DNA from: Cypionkella psychrotolerans
GTDB lineage: Bacteria; Pseudomonadota; Alphaproteobacteria; Rhodobacterales; Rhodobacteraceae
Length of the DNA stretch: 64,000 nt
NCBI RefSeq assembly: GCF_001294535.1
Contig: NZ_LGIC01000086.1
Coordinates: 62,001 to 126,000, forward strand
Direction of reading: 5' to 3'
Below, in pieces: positions 8,652-17,309 of the stretch (its first letter is position 1; each line of letters begins with the position of its first letter). The translations under genes were made by a program, and so were the position numbers. The notes beneath the pieces were generated by a model, which saw only the letters and a list, made by a program, of their open reading frames with translations, did no database searches and was not told the DNA's origin.

Positions 8652-9569
8652 TCAACGCTGCCGCCACATCGCCAGAATATAGGCCGAGGTCATCAGATCC
8701 AGATGCGCGCCGCCGCCGTTCTTGGCGACGGTGATTTCATCGTCGGAACTCCGTCGATACATCCCCTGCGCCATGTCATAGAAATCGGCTTTGATGTCGG
8801 CTTCCGTGACCACGCCGCGCGCAATCGGGTCTTTCAACTCGCCGATGTGATGCACCGTTGTCGCGCGCGAATCGACGAACACCGAAGCGCGCCGCATCAC
8901 CTCGTCATCGGCCTCGCGCATCGCCGGGGTATAGGCCCCGATCAGGTCGATATGCTGCCCCGGTTGCAGCCACGCGCCTTTCAACAGCGGCTCGCGGCTC
9001 ATTGTGGCGGTGCAGATCACATCCGCCGCGCGCACCGCCGCCTCAAGATCCCCCACCGCCGTCACCCGAGCATCCGCTGCTGCCATCGCTTCAGCCCCGG
9101 CAGGCGAGCGGTTCCAGATGCTGAACTTGGCGTCGGGAAACAGCGCCGAATAGGCTTGAATCATGGATCGTGCCACCGTCCCCGCCCCCACCAGCAGGAT
9201 ATTCCGGCTGTCTTTGCGCGCCAGTTTGCTGGCCGAAAGCAGGCTGTCGCCGGCAGTTTTCCACTTGGTCACCAGATGGAAATCCACCAAAGCCTCCAGC
9301 ACCCCGGTCTGATCGTTGAACAGATTGACCGCGCCGTGGATGCTGGGCAAACCCCGCGCCGCATTGCCCGGAACCACAGTGGCGACCTTGACCAAGCTGC
9401 CCAAACCATCAATCCATGCCGCCCGATCCAACAGCGTATCCGCGCCGCGATACAAAAACAGATCGTTGATTTCCGCGCGCGGCAGGCGGTGGCCGGCCTC
9501 AAACGCTTCACACAGCCCTGCCCATGACAACAGTGCCTCGGCCTCTGGCCCTACGATTTCAATGCTCAT
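8652..9569 (-). CDS. Ornithine cyclodeaminase / mu-crystallin family protein
   Basis: 305 residues. The N-terminal substrate region has GSLVKVATVVPGN, where the lysine aligns with the family substrate-contacting residue. A Rossmann domain begins at about 120 (NILLVGAGTVARSMIQAY), followed by IDLIGAYTPAMREAD. Family members are ornithine cyclodeaminases, delta-1-pyrroline-2-carboxylate or ketimine reductases and alanine dehydrogenases, and sequence alone does not choose between them. Its start overlaps the stop of the HAD gene by 4 bp (ATGA), so they form one operon with the EamA gene upstream. Confidence 0.87.
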   Translation of the reverse strand: MSIEIVGPEAEALLSWAGLCEAFEAGHRLPRAEINDLFLYRGADTLLDRAAWIDGLGSLVKVATVVPGNAARGLPSIHGAVNLFNDQTGVLEALVDFHLVTKWKTAGDSLLSASKLARKDSRNILLVGAGTVARSMIQAYSALFPDAKFSIWNRSPAGAEAMAAADARVTAVGDLEAAVRAADVICTATMSREPLLKGAWLQPGQHIDLIGAYTPAMREADDEVMRRASVFVDSRATTVHHIGELKDPIARGVVTEADIKADFYDMAQGMYRRSSDDEITVAKNGGGAHLDLMTSAYILAMWRQR

Positions 9570-10192
9570 AACCCTGCCTCTTGCTTGCTCAGCAGACCTT
9601 CGGCAACCAACCGTTGCGCCCAGCCCTGCCAGCTTTCAAACTGATGTGTACGCCAGCCCCTGCGGGCCGCCGCCGTGATATTCTCGGCCTTATCGTCGGT
9701 GAACAACAGCCGATCCGCCGCGATACCGCAATCCTGCTCAACCATCTGATAAATCAGCGGATCAGGCTTGATCACCCCCATCACGCCCGAGACATATCTG
9801 CGGTCGAAATCCTGCAAGAAATCCATCTTCGGCAGGGCTTCTTCAAACGAATACCGCCCGAAATTAGTCAGCGCGAACACCGGAACCCCCTTGGCCCGCA
9901 ACGCCCGCTGCAAGGCAATGCTGCCCTCAATCCGGGGCGAGGCGAGTTCAATCCAGCGATCATACCACAGCCGCACTTCGGCGCTCCATTCCGGGTGCCG
10001 TTCCGCCCAATCATAGATCGTCTCGCGAAACAACGCGCCCTCGTCCACCCGGTCATTCATGCCATGCAGATCAACCGCGTCAAACAGCGCGCGGCGGCGG
10101 TCCTCGCCAATCACCCGGTCGTAAAACACCTCTGGCTGCCAACGCGTCAGCACATTGCCAATATCAAAGATCACCGCTTGGGGCTGCAACAT
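9566..10192 (-). CDS. HAD family hydrolase
   Basis: 208 residues of the HAD subfamily IA type. Motif I is FDIGNVLTRW (about 9-18), so the usual second aspartate is replaced by Asn as in the YihX/epoxide hydrolase N-terminal group. Motif II is FALTNFGRYS, motif III is the VIKPDPLIY lysine, and motif IV is LLFTDDKAENI. Probable phosphatase of a small sugar or nucleotide phosphate. It overlaps both neighbours (29 bp with the upstream EamA gene, 4 bp with the cyclodeaminase gene), which marks a tight operon. Confidence 0.88.
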   Translation of the reverse strand: MLQPQAVIFDIGNVLTRWQPEVFYDRVIGEDRRRALFDAVDLHGMNDRVDEGALFRETIYDWAERHPEWSAEVRLWYDRWIELASPRIEGSIALQRALRAKGVPVFALTNFGRYSFEEALPKMDFLQDFDRRYVSGVMGVIKPDPLIYQMVEQDCGIAADRLLFTDDKAENITAAARRGWRTHQFESWQGWAQRLVAEGLLSKQEAGL

Positions 10193-11129
10193 CCAGATCC
10201 TTTACCTTCCGCACCGTCTCGCGCCACAGGGTATAAAGCCCCGCGCCGCAGATCAACGCAATCCCAACCCAAGCCGTGCCATCGGGGAAGGTTCCAAACA
10301 CCACCGCCCCCCAGAAAATCGCCATCGGCATCCCGATATATTCAAACGGCGCAATCAGCGCCGCTTCGGTGGTGCGATAGGCCTGCGACATCATCAAACC
10401 ACCCACGCCAACGGCCACACCCGTCGCGATAAACGCCCACCAATCCCCCATCGGAGGCGTATGCCAAGGCCGGAACAAAAACTCCCAAGTGCTGCCGGGT
10501 GCCTGCGCCAGATGGCCATCGCCCGCCACAAAGCCAAAGCATAGGCTGACCACGATAAACCCGCATTGCACGAAGAAATTCAACGTCATAGCGCTTTCGG
10601 TCAAGCGCATCCGCCGCGTCATCATATGGCTGGAGGCATAGCAGAACGCCGAGATCAGCACCAAAATCGCCGCTGGTTGAATAACCCCGGCCCCCGGCCT
10701 TGTCATCACCACCACGCCCAGCATCCCGACCGCCACCGCCGCCCAGCGCCGTGGCCCGACCTGTTCGCGCAAGATCACCGCCGACATCAGCGTCACGAAC
10801 AACGGTGCCACAAACGCCGTCGCCACCGCATCTGCGAGCGGCATCAGCGACAGCCCGACGAAATAGGTCACGTTCGAGCACATCACGATGCAAACCCGGA
10901 ACAGATGATCCAGCGGCCGCTTGGTCAGCAACTGCCGAAACCCGCCGCCCGAAAACCAAATCACCGCCAGCACGATCGCCATGCCAACAAACGCCCGCAG
11001 CAAGATCACCTGATGCAGCGCATAGGTTCCCGACAAAGCCTTGATCGCAAGATCATTGACCGAAAGCACCACGCCGCCGCCCAATGCAAACAGGATACCA
11101 GTGGCGGATTTTTTGGAATTGTCTGACAT
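10164..11129 (-). CDS. EamA (DMT) family transporter
   Basis: 321 residues with ten predicted hydrophobic helices in two EamA repeats (GILFALGGGVVLSVNDLAIK at the N terminus; ILVLISAFCYASSHMMTRRM at the start of the second). It resembles the S-adenosylmethionine/RhaT-like exporters common in alphaproteobacteria; the substrate is unknown. The ATG at 11129 is preferred over the in-frame GTG at 11141 because of a GGTGAG sequence 8 nt upstream. First gene of the three-gene operon with the HAD and cyclodeaminase genes. Confidence 0.88.
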   Translation of the reverse strand: MSDNSKKSATGILFALGGGVVLSVNDLAIKALSGTYALHQVILLRAFVGMAIVLAVIWFSGGGFRQLLTKRPLDHLFRVCIVMCSNVTYFVGLSLMPLADAVATAFVAPLFVTLMSAVILREQVGPRRWAAVAVGMLGVVVMTRPGAGVIQPAAILVLISAFCYASSHMMTRRMRLTESAMTLNFFVQCGFIVVSLCFGFVAGDGHLAQAPGSTWEFLFRPWHTPPMGDWWAFIATGVAVGVGGLMMSQAYRTTEAALIAPFEYIGMPMAIFWGAVVFGTFPDGTAWVGIALICGAGLYTLWRETVRKVKDLDVAAPSGDL

Positions 11130-11177
11130 AATGCAACTCACCGCGTCCCGGCGGGCAAATCTAGCCCAGAGGCGACA

Positions 11178-11630
11178 TCAAAGCTTCGCTTGCCGCACAA
11201 CCCGCTCTAAAACTTCCAGAAACCGCGAGCGATCCGCCTTGGAAAATGGCCGCCCGCCGCCTTGCCGAAACGGGTCCGCACTGCGCAGATCCTGCATCAG
11301 ATCCCGCGTCGCCAGCACATTGCCGATATTGGCACCTGTCAATTCCTCGCCATTGTGCTTGACCACCTTCGCACCCGCCGCCACGCATTTCGCCGCCAGC
11401 GGAATATCCCCGGTCACCACCACATCGCCCGGCCCACAGGCCTCTGCGATCCACTTATCCGCCTCATCCGGCCCCGCCGCCACAAACACGCTTTCCACCA
11501 GCGGGTTCGCCGAAGGCCTGATCCCGCCATTAGACACCAGTATCATCCGCATGCCATGCCGCGTCGCCACCCGCTCCGCCTCGGCCTTCACCGGGCAGGC
11601 ATCGGCGTCGATAAAAATCCGACCACTCAT
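11178..11630 (-). CDS. YaiI/YqxD family protein (DUF188, UPF0178)
   Basis: 150 residues. The start [18 protein letters not shown] is diagnostic for DUF188, a PIN-like fold with conserved acidic residues (DADACP, TGDIPLA). A nuclease role is suspected from the fold but not established for the family. It overlaps the upstream CAP-domain gene by 4 bp and is cotranscribed with it. Confidence 0.93.
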   Translation of the reverse strand: MSGRIFIDADACPVKAEAERVATRHGMRMILVSNGGIRPSANPLVESVFVAAGPDEADKWIAEACGPGDVVVTGDIPLAAKCVAAGAKVVKHNGEELTGANIGNVLATRDLMQDLRSADPFRQGGGRPFSKADRSRFLEVLERVVRQAKL

Positions 11631-12106
11631 GGCCGCGCGAAAACCTCAACCCAATAGTATTTCATCGCGTATTTCTGCCCCTTCAGCGGTTTATCCTCCG
11701 GCTGATAGACCACCGCGATCCCGGTTTCGGTCAAAGCACAATCGAGGATATTCTTGCGATGCCCCGCACTGCCCAGCCAATCCTTCAAAATCCCCGCAGC
11801 CGAGGATTGCCCCGCGCCGATATTCTCGGCCACCTTGCTAAACCGGTAACCCTGCGCCTTGATCCGGCTGGAAAACTTCGCGCCATTCTTGCTGGCATGG
11901 CCGAAAAAATTCTGCTCTGCCATAGCCTGAGCATGGCCCTGCGCCGCAGCCACCAGCTTGGCATTCACCGTCAACGCAGAACAGCCCGCCCCGGCGCGCG
12001 CTTTATTCACTGCCGCCAACACCTGATCGTCCGCCGCGCCCGCCCAAACCGGCTGCGCCAACAAAGCCAGTAAAGCCGCCGCTTTCAACATGCCAAGTTT
12101 AAGCAT
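11627..12106 (-). CDS. Secreted CAP-domain (SCP-like) protein
   Basis: 159 residues with a Sec signal peptide (about 1-22, ending PVWAGA) followed by a bacterial CAP domain. The family histidine-glutamate tetrad is visible in [21 protein letters not shown] and GHRKNIL. Two cysteines (in GCSALTV and DCALTE) could form a disulfide. The function of bacterial CAP proteins is mostly unknown. The start overlaps the end of fghA by 8 bp. Confidence 0.92.
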   Translation of the reverse strand: MLKLGMLKAAALLALLAQPVWAGAADDQVLAAVNKARAGAGCSALTVNAKLVAAAQGHAQAMAEQNFFGHASKNGAKFSSRIKAQGYRFSKVAENIGAGQSSAAGILKDWLGSAGHRKNILDCALTETGIAVVYQPEDKPLKGQKYAMKYYWVEVFARP

Positions 12107-12929
12107 TCAGTGCCCCCGCATGAAACGCCACATGTTCCTCCATGAAGGTGCTCACGAAGAAATAGCTGTGGTCGTAGCCTTTCTGCATCCGAAAACTGCC
12201 GCCCTGCCGCCGCTCGACCATAGCCCCCGCCAAAGCTTCGGGCTTCAACAAATCAAGAAACTGATCCGAGGTGCCTTGGTCAATCAAAATCGGCCCGTCA
12301 AAGCCGCGCTTTTTCATCAACAGTGTGGCGTCATGCGCCGCCCAAGTCGTCTCATCCGGCCCCAGATAGGCGCCAAACTGCTTGCGGCCCCAGTCGCTTT
12401 GCGTCGGATTGCAAATCGGCGCAAACGCCGAAACCGAGCGGAACCGCCCCGGAAAGCTCATCGCAATCGTCAACGCGCCATGGCCGCCCATCGAATGCCC
12501 GGTGATCGACTGCGCGGCTTCGGCAATCGGAAACGCCTTGAACAGCTCACGCGGCAGCTCTTCCGTCACATAATCCCACATGCGGAAATTCTTGTCCCAC
12601 GGGCTTTGCGTCGCGTTGACATAGAACCCCGCGCCCTGCCCCAGATCATAGGCCGCATCGTTTGGCACATCTTCGCCGCGCGGCGAGGTATCCGGGAACA
12701 CCAGTGCAATCCCGACCTCAGCCGCCCAACGCTGCGCACCCGCCTTCACCATCGCGTTTTCATGCGTGCAGGTCAGCCCGGACAGATACCACAACACCGG
12801 CACCAGCCCTTCTTCGGCCTCGACCGGCAGGAACAGCCCGAAGGTCATCTCGGTGCCCGTCACCGCCGACACATGGCTGTAAACCCCCTGCACGCCGCCA
12901 TAAGCCCGGTTTTCAGAAATGGTTTTCAT
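12099..12929 (-). CDS. fghA: S-formylglutathione hydrolase
   Basis: FghA hydrolyses S-formylglutathione to formate and glutathione in glutathione-dependent formaldehyde oxidation. The 276-residue esterase D-type protein carries the nucleophile elbow GHSMGGHGAL with Ser146, oxyanion region WYLSGLTCTHEN, and the late DQGTSDQF and YDHSYFF segments that hold Asp and His. An AAGGGGG site precedes the ATG. No formaldehyde dehydrogenase gene is visible nearby, so its partner must lie elsewhere. Confidence 0.95.
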   Translation of the reverse strand: MKTISENRAYGGVQGVYSHVSAVTGTEMTFGLFLPVEAEEGLVPVLWYLSGLTCTHENAMVKAGAQRWAAEVGIALVFPDTSPRGEDVPNDAAYDLGQGAGFYVNATQSPWDKNFRMWDYVTEELPRELFKAFPIAEAAQSITGHSMGGHGALTIAMSFPGRFRSVSAFAPICNPTQSDWGRKQFGAYLGPDETTWAAHDATLLMKKRGFDGPILIDQGTSDQFLDLLKPEALAGAMVERRQGGSFRMQKGYDHSYFFVSTFMEEHVAFHAGALNA

Positions 12930-12969
12930 AATGCCCCCTTAAGCCTTTTGCTTTTTAGCCCGTCAGATT

Positions 12970-13896
12970 TCAGCCCGTCACAAATGCAATCACTGCCGTC
13001 ACGGTCAGCACCGAAGCGGCGGTCGAGATCAGGATAGCGGTCGAGACCCGTTGCGGCGCCACCCCGAAATGCTGCGCCAGAATAAAGACATTCCCCGCCA
13101 CAGGCAAAGACGCCGCCGCCACCATCACCCCTGCCGCATACCGCTCCACCGGGAAAATCACCAGTGCCGCCAGCGCCACCGCCGCCGGATGCAGCACCAA
13201 TTTGGCAAAACTCAGCCAAGCCGCAACCTCCAGCCGTTCCGCACTGCGCCCTGCAAGGCTGGCGCCAATCGCAAACAGTGCGCAAGGCGTCGCCGCCGCC
13301 CCCAGCATGGTCATGAATTCATTCACCGGCACGGGCAGCGCCCATCCGGTCGCCCCCCAAGCCATGCCCAACACCACCGAGACGATCATTGGGTTTTTCA
13401 GCACGCCCAAGCCCAGCACCCGGAAGATGCCCCAAGACATCCGGCCTTCGCGCAGCCCCGTCACCACCAGCGTCAACACCGAGGTAAACACCAGCAGATC
13501 GACCGCCAGCACCAGCAAAACCGGCCCCACCGCCGCCGGACCCAGCAGCAGCGTCAGCATCGGAATCCCCAGAAAGCCGACATTGCCGATAATACCCGTG
13601 TGCGCCTCAAACACCGCGACTTCGGGCTTCGCCCCGCGCAGCAGCGCCACCCCGGCCACGATGGACCAGACCAAAGCCGAGGCGAGGAAATACGCCCAGA
13701 CAAACGCCCAAGAGAACACATCGCTCAGGTCCAGATTGGCGGCAAAGCCAAACAGCATCGCCGACAGCGCGAAGTAGAACACGAATTTCGTCAGATACGC
13801 CGTGGCCTCAGCGCTGAAAAACCGCCCCCGCCCCGCGCCATAGCCAAGGCCAATCACCGCAAAGAACGGCAGAGTTTTCAGCAAGATCGCCAGCAT
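12970..13896 (-). CDS. AEC family (auxin efflux carrier-like) transporter
   Basis: 308 residues, about ten hydrophobic segments in two halves, with GNVGFLGIPMLTLLLGP and the late VAGNVFILAQHFGV characteristic of AEC carriers. Bacterial members move organic acids such as malate or malonate; substrate is not deducible here. It sits 40 bp upstream of fghA on the same strand and may be the first gene of an operon running to yaiI. Confidence 0.9.
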   Translation of the reverse strand: MLAILLKTLPFFAVIGLGYGAGRGRFFSAEATAYLTKFVFYFALSAMLFGFAANLDLSDVFSWAFVWAYFLASALVWSIVAGVALLRGAKPEVAVFEAHTGIIGNVGFLGIPMLTLLLGPAAVGPVLLVLAVDLLVFTSVLTLVVTGLREGRMSWGIFRVLGLGVLKNPMIVSVVLGMAWGATGWALPVPVNEFMTMLGAAATPCALFAIGASLAGRSAERLEVAAWLSFAKLVLHPAAVALAALVIFPVERYAAGVMVAAASLPVAGNVFILAQHFGVAPQRVSTAILISTAASVLTVTAVIAFVTG

Positions 13897-14050
13897 GGGG
13901 TCAGAGTTTCACGCCGCGCTGGCAGATACAAGGCCAAGGGGTTTCGGGCAAGATTTTTGCAGGGGTCAAGCCCAGCACTCGCCGCGAGAAACCCTAATAG
14001 TGCGTTAACGACACCAAGCTAACACATTGATATTGCTTAAATGGATAACC

Positions 14051-14066
14051 TGTCCACGCGTGGACA
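14051..14066. repeat. 16-bp perfect palindrome after mbfA stop
   Basis: TGTCCACGCGTGGACA reads the same on both strands and lies 4 bp beyond the mbfA stop codon. A near copy (14-bp core) occupies the same place after the gene ending at 46901. The AT-rich stretch beside it (14030-14050) is also partly shared. Confidence 0.7.
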
Positions 14067-14070
14067 CCCC

Positions 14071-15048
14071 TCAACCACCACCAATCAACACCCCCGCCGC
14101 GAACACCAAAGCCCCCCCCAGCACCACCTGAAGGGCGGCCCTTAGGAACGGAGTCTCCATAAACTTGTTCTGAATCCAAGCAATCGCCCACAATTCCACA
14201 AACACCACCACCATCGCGATGCTGGTCGCGGTCCAGAAATCCGGGATCAGATAGGGCAGCGCGTGCCCAAGTCCGCCCAAAGCCGTCATCACCCCCGAGG
14301 CCAACCCGCGTTTGTAAGGTGAGCCACGCCCCGACAGCACCCCATCATCATGCGCGGCCTCGGTGAACCCCATCGAGATCCCCGCCCCCACGCTGGCCGC
14401 CAACCCCACCAGAAACGTTGTCCAAGTATTCTGGGTCGCAAACGCCGTCGCAAAGATCGGCGCCAAGGTGGACACCGAACCATCCATCAGCCCCGCCAAC
14501 CCCGGCTGCACCCAAGTCAGAATAAACTGCCGCCGCGCCACTTTATCCTCACCGTCGCGCACCTCCGGCCCCAGCAGATCAGCCTCCAACCCCTCAGCGT
14601 GCTGCGCGTGCCCCGCCTCTGCCGCCGCGAGATCGCCCAACAATTTCCGCGTCGCCGCATCCTTAGTCCGCGCCGCCGCCCGCTGGTAAAACTCCGCGGC
14701 ACCATGTTCCATCGCGCGGGCCTCATCGCGTATCCGCTCCAGCCCCAGATTCTCGGTCAGCCAAACCGGACGCCGCGCATAGAACCCCGCCACATGCTCG
14801 CGCCGCAACAGCGGAATAACCGTGCCAAAGCGGCTGACATGCAGGTCTATCAGCATCTGCCGATGCCCGTCTTCCTCGACAGCCATTTCATCAAACACCG
14901 CCGCCGAAGCCGGATATTCCGCCCGCAACCCTTGGGCATAGGTCCGATAAATCCGCGCATCATCCTCCTCGGACGAAATCGCCAGCGCCAACACCTCTTG
15001 TTCGGTCAGATCGGCAAAACGCCTGCGGTTAGAAATGTTGAAACCCAT
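14071..15048 (-). CDS. mbfA: Membrane-bound ferritin MbfA
   Basis: 325 residues. An N-terminal ferritin/rubrerythrin-like domain (about 1-150) carries two ExxH-type pairs (SSEEDDARIY with VEEDGHRQM; AMEHGAAEFY with AAEAGHAQH). The C-terminal part is a VIT1/CCC1-like membrane domain with several helices beginning near GLAGLMDGSVSTLAPIF. Rhizobial MbfA exports iron and lowers iron and peroxide stress. An Irr-type iron box lies 21 bp upstream of the start, so expression is expected when iron is sufficient. Divergent from a TetR-controlled small gene. Confidence 0.93.
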   Translation of the reverse strand: MGFNISNRRRFADLTEQEVLALAISSEEDDARIYRTYAQGLRAEYPASAAVFDEMAVEEDGHRQMLIDLHVSRFGTVIPLLRREHVAGFYARRPVWLTENLGLERIRDEARAMEHGAAEFYQRAAARTKDAATRKLLGDLAAAEAGHAQHAEGLEADLLGPEVRDGEDKVARRQFILTWVQPGLAGLMDGSVSTLAPIFATAFATQNTWTTFLVGLAASVGAGISMGFTEAAHDDGVLSGRGSPYKRGLASGVMTALGGLGHALPYLIPDFWTATSIAMVVVFVELWAIAWIQNKFMETPFLRAALQVVLGGALVFAAGVLIGGG

Positions 15049-15069
15049 GTCAGACTCATCTCGACTTAG

Positions 15070-15086
15070 TTTGGAATGATTCTAAA
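15070..15086 (-). promoter_or_regulatory. Iron control element (Irr box) of mbfA
   Basis: TTTGGAATGATTCTAAA is an imperfect dyad that matches the rhizobial Irr consensus (TTTAGAA-N3-TTCTAAA) at 13 of 14 fixed positions. It lies 21 bp upstream of the mbfA start; mbfA is an established Irr target in related bacteria. Confidence 0.85.
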
Positions 15087-15123
15087 TAAGCGCGCGCCGT
15101 AGAGGTTGACAAGCCCAAATCAC

Positions 15124-15147
15124 AATCTGAACCGTCAAGTTCAGATT
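15124..15147. promoter_or_regulatory. TetR-type operator 1
   Basis: A perfect 9-bp dyad (AATCTGAAC; GTTCAGATT) around CGTCAA. First of three copies of TGAAC-N6-GTTCA between mbfA and the small secreted-peptide gene; the best is this one. Confidence 0.75.
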
Positions 15148-15160
15148 TCACTTGCCAAAC

Positions 15161-15176
15161 TGAACGAATCAGTTCA
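15161..15176. promoter_or_regulatory. TetR-type operator 2
   Basis: TGAAC (15161-15165) and GTTCA (15172-15176) with a 6-nt spacer. The weakest of the three copies; its centre is 33 bp from copy 1. Confidence 0.65.
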
Positions 15177-15184
15177 TTTTCACT

Positions 15185-15204
15185 TCTGAACCGATGAGTT
15201 CAGA
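15185..15204. promoter_or_regulatory. TetR-type operator 3
   Basis: A perfect 7-bp dyad (TCTGAAC; GTTCAGA) around CGATGA, ending 14 bp before the small gene's ATG. Its centre is 26 bp from copy 2. Confidence 0.75.
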
Positions 15205-15218
15205 TAAAGGATGCCGTT

Positions 15219-15368
15219 ATGAAACCCTTCGCCACCGCTCTGCTGCTCACCCTGGCCGCCGCCAGCCAAGCTTCGGCCTTCTCAATGAGCGTCAATCTCC
15301 CCGACCTGACCTTCCCGCCGACCACCACCACCGTCTCGGCGCAAAATGCTGCGCAGCCCGGCAAGTGA
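15219..15368 (+). CDS. Small secreted peptide (49 residues), unknown function
   Basis: An ATG at 15219, with AAAGGA 8 nt upstream, opens a 49-residue frame. Residues 1-20 form a clear Sec signal peptide (MKPF then a Leu/Ala core, ending SQASA), leaving a mature part of about 29 residues that starts FSMSVNLPDL and is rich in Thr and Pro. There is no cysteine. It stands between three TetR-type operators and the tetR gene, whose start is only 55 bp downstream, so the two are probably cotranscribed and repressed by TetR. Not recognised as a known family. Confidence 0.7.
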   Translation: MKPFATALLLTLAAASQASAFSMSVNLPDLTFPPTTTTVSAQNAAQPGK

Positions 15369-15423
15369 CCAACCGCTTGCCCGTCCCCCCGCCGCCGCTA
15401 TAGACTGTGGTAAGGGGGACAGC

Positions 15424-16047
15424 ATGGGTGCCAAGCCACAACTAATCGTTAAGGGTCGCAAGTTCGATCAGGTGCTGGAAGGCGCGCGCATTGTGTTCAT
15501 GCGTGACGGCTTTGAACGCGCCTCGGTCGATGACATCGCGCGCGAGGCCGGGGTGTCGAAAGCCACGCTTTACGCCTATTTCCCCGACAAACGCCTGCTT
15601 TTCTTGGAAATCGCCAGCACCGAATGTCGCCGTCAGGCCGATGATGCTGAATCTCATATTGATCCGAACGCGCCCGTCGCCGATGTCTTGCGGTTGGCCG
15701 CGCAAAAGATCACGGCCTTCATGCTGTCTGATTTCGGCCAGCGCATCTACCGTATCGCCGTGGCGGAATCAGAAAATTTCCCGGCCGTGGCGCATCAATT
15801 CTACCACTCTGGCCCGAAACTGGTGCAAGACCGCATCGCCGAAATCCTGCGCTGCGCCACCGAACGGGGCGAGTTGATCATCGAAGACATCCCCTTCGCC
15901 GCCGCGCAATTCGCGCAGCTGTGCAAAGTAGATATCCAAGATCGGATGATTTTCACGCCAATGCCCTGCTGCACCGCCGCCGACGCCACCCGCGTGATCG
16001 AGGGGGCTGTGTCGATGTTCATGGCGCGCTACGGCGCAAAACCCTAG
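15424..16047 (+). CDS. TetR/AcrR family transcriptional regulator
   Basis: 207 residues. The N-terminal helix-turn-helix is clear (VLEGARIVFMRDGFERASVDDIAREAGVSKATLYAYFPDK region, about 15-55), and the C-terminal part resembles the AcrR C-terminal ligand domain. The ATG at 15424 with AAGGGGGA upstream is chosen over the longer frame from 15346. Three TGAAC-N6-GTTCA dyads upstream of the preceding small gene are its likely sites, which implies autoregulation. No efflux pump genes adjoin it, unlike typical AcrR loci. The stop overlaps the convergent folC stop by 4 bp. Confidence 0.92.
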   Translation: MGAKPQLIVKGRKFDQVLEGARIVFMRDGFERASVDDIAREAGVSKATLYAYFPDKRLLFLEIASTECRRQADDAESHIDPNAPVADVLRLAAQKITAFMLSDFGQRIYRIAVAESENFPAVAHQFYHSGPKLVQDRIAEILRCATERGELIIEDIPFAAAQFAQLCKVDIQDRMIFTPMPCCTAADATRVIEGAVSMFMARYGAKP

Positions 16048-17309
16048 CCGTTCTCGCGCAAAATCCCGCCCGCCAGATATAAAGACCCGCAGATCAGCAC
16101 CCGAGCGCCCGGCGACACCGCCGCAATCGCGGCCAAAGCCTCGGCCACCGAGCCCGCCACTCCGGCATCCATCCCGACACTCAAGGCCGCATCCCGCGTC
16201 ACTTCGGCGGGCAAAGTATTCTTCTCACCCGGAATAGACACCGCATGCAACCGCGTCACATGCGGCACCAGCGGTTCCATATAGCCGCGCACATCCTTGG
16301 TGTTCAGCATGCCGCAGATCAGATGCGTTTCCCGCGCAGGCATCCGCGCCAAGGTCGCTGCCACCGCCGCTCCGCCCGCCGGATTATGCCCACCGTCCAG
16401 CCACAACTCGACACCCGGAGCACTCTCGACCAAAGGCCCCACCCGCAACCGTTGCATCCGCGCGGGCCAATAGGCTTTCGTCACCGCGGCCTCACAAGCC
16501 GCCTGATCCTTGCCCAAAGCCCGCAGCGCCGCAATCGCGGCTCCGGCGTTTTGGATTTGAAACGACCCCGGCAGATTCGGCAACGGCAGGTCCAACAACC
16601 CGTTTTCATCCTGATAGACCAGCCGCCCGCGTTCTTCCCAAACGCTCCATTGCTGTCCAAACGCCAGCACCGGGCACCCCAACCGCGCCGCGCGGGCTTC
16701 AATCACCGCCATGCCGGCGTCCTCTTGCGGCCCCACCACACAAGGCACGCCGCGCTTCAAAATCCCGGCCTTTTCCCCGGCAATCTCGGCCAAAGTCTCA
16801 CCCAGATACTGCTGATGGTCGATCGACACCGGAGTGATCACCGTCAGCACAGGCTTTGCCACCACGTTCGTGGCATCCAGACGCCCGCCCAAGCCGACCT
16901 CCAACAAGGTATAATCCGCCCTCACCCGGCTGAACGCCAGAAACGCCGCGCAGGTGGTGATCTCAAAAAATGTGATCTCGTCGGGTCCGTTGGCAACCAC
17001 ACATTCATCCAGCAACGCCGTCAGTGCATCCTCAGAAATCAACTCGCCAGCCAGCCTGATCCGCTCGTGAAACCGCGCCAGATGTGGCGAGGTATAGGCA
17101 TGCACCTGTGACCCGCCCGCCTCCAGCCCCGCCCGAATCATCGCTTGGGTCGAGCCCTTGCCATTGGTCCCGGCGATATGGATCACCGGAGGCACCGAGC
17201 GTTCGGGATTGCCCAAAGCCGCCAACAACCGCTCCACCCGGTCCATCACAAGGTCGATCACCTTGGGATGCAGCGTCATCATCCGCTCAAGAACGGCGTC
17301 AGAACTCAC
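16044..17309 (-). CDS. folC: Folylpolyglutamate synthase / dihydrofolate synthase
   Basis: FolC adds glutamate to dihydropteroate and to reduced folates. The 421-residue Mur-ligase-type protein has the P-loop AGTNGKGST (about 46-54), the substrate segment [13 protein letters not shown], and the central [28 protein letters not shown]. The C-terminal domain begins near [11 protein letters not shown]. It follows accD with a 4-bp overlap, the conserved alphaproteobacterial accD-folC arrangement. Confidence 0.96.
   Translation of the reverse strand: MSSDAVLERMMTLHPKVIDLVMDRVERLLAALGNPERSVPPVIHIAGTNGKGSTQAMIRAGLEAGGSQVHAYTSPHLARFHERIRLAGELISEDALTALLDECVVANGPDEITFFEITTCAAFLAFSRVRADYTLLEVGLGGRLDATNVVAKPVLTVITPVSIDHQQYLGETLAEIAGEKAGILKRGVPCVVGPQEDAGMAVIEARAARLGCPVLAFGQQWSVWEERGRLVYQDENGLLDLPLPNLPGSFQIQNAGAAIAALRALGKDQAACEAAVTKAYWPARMQRLRVGPLVESAPGVELWLDGGHNPAGGAAVAATLARMPARETHLICGMLNTKDVRGYMEPLVPHVTRLHAVSIPGEKNTLPAEVTRDAALSVGMDAGVAGSVAEALAAIAAVSPGARVLICGSLYLAGGILRENG

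Noticed and set aside
14051-14066. Palindrome as a ParB site (parS) or matS
   Set aside because: parS is TGTTNCACGTGNAACA and matS is GTGACNNNNGTCAC; the central and outer bases differ, and the repeats lie at gene ends with stop-codon spacing.
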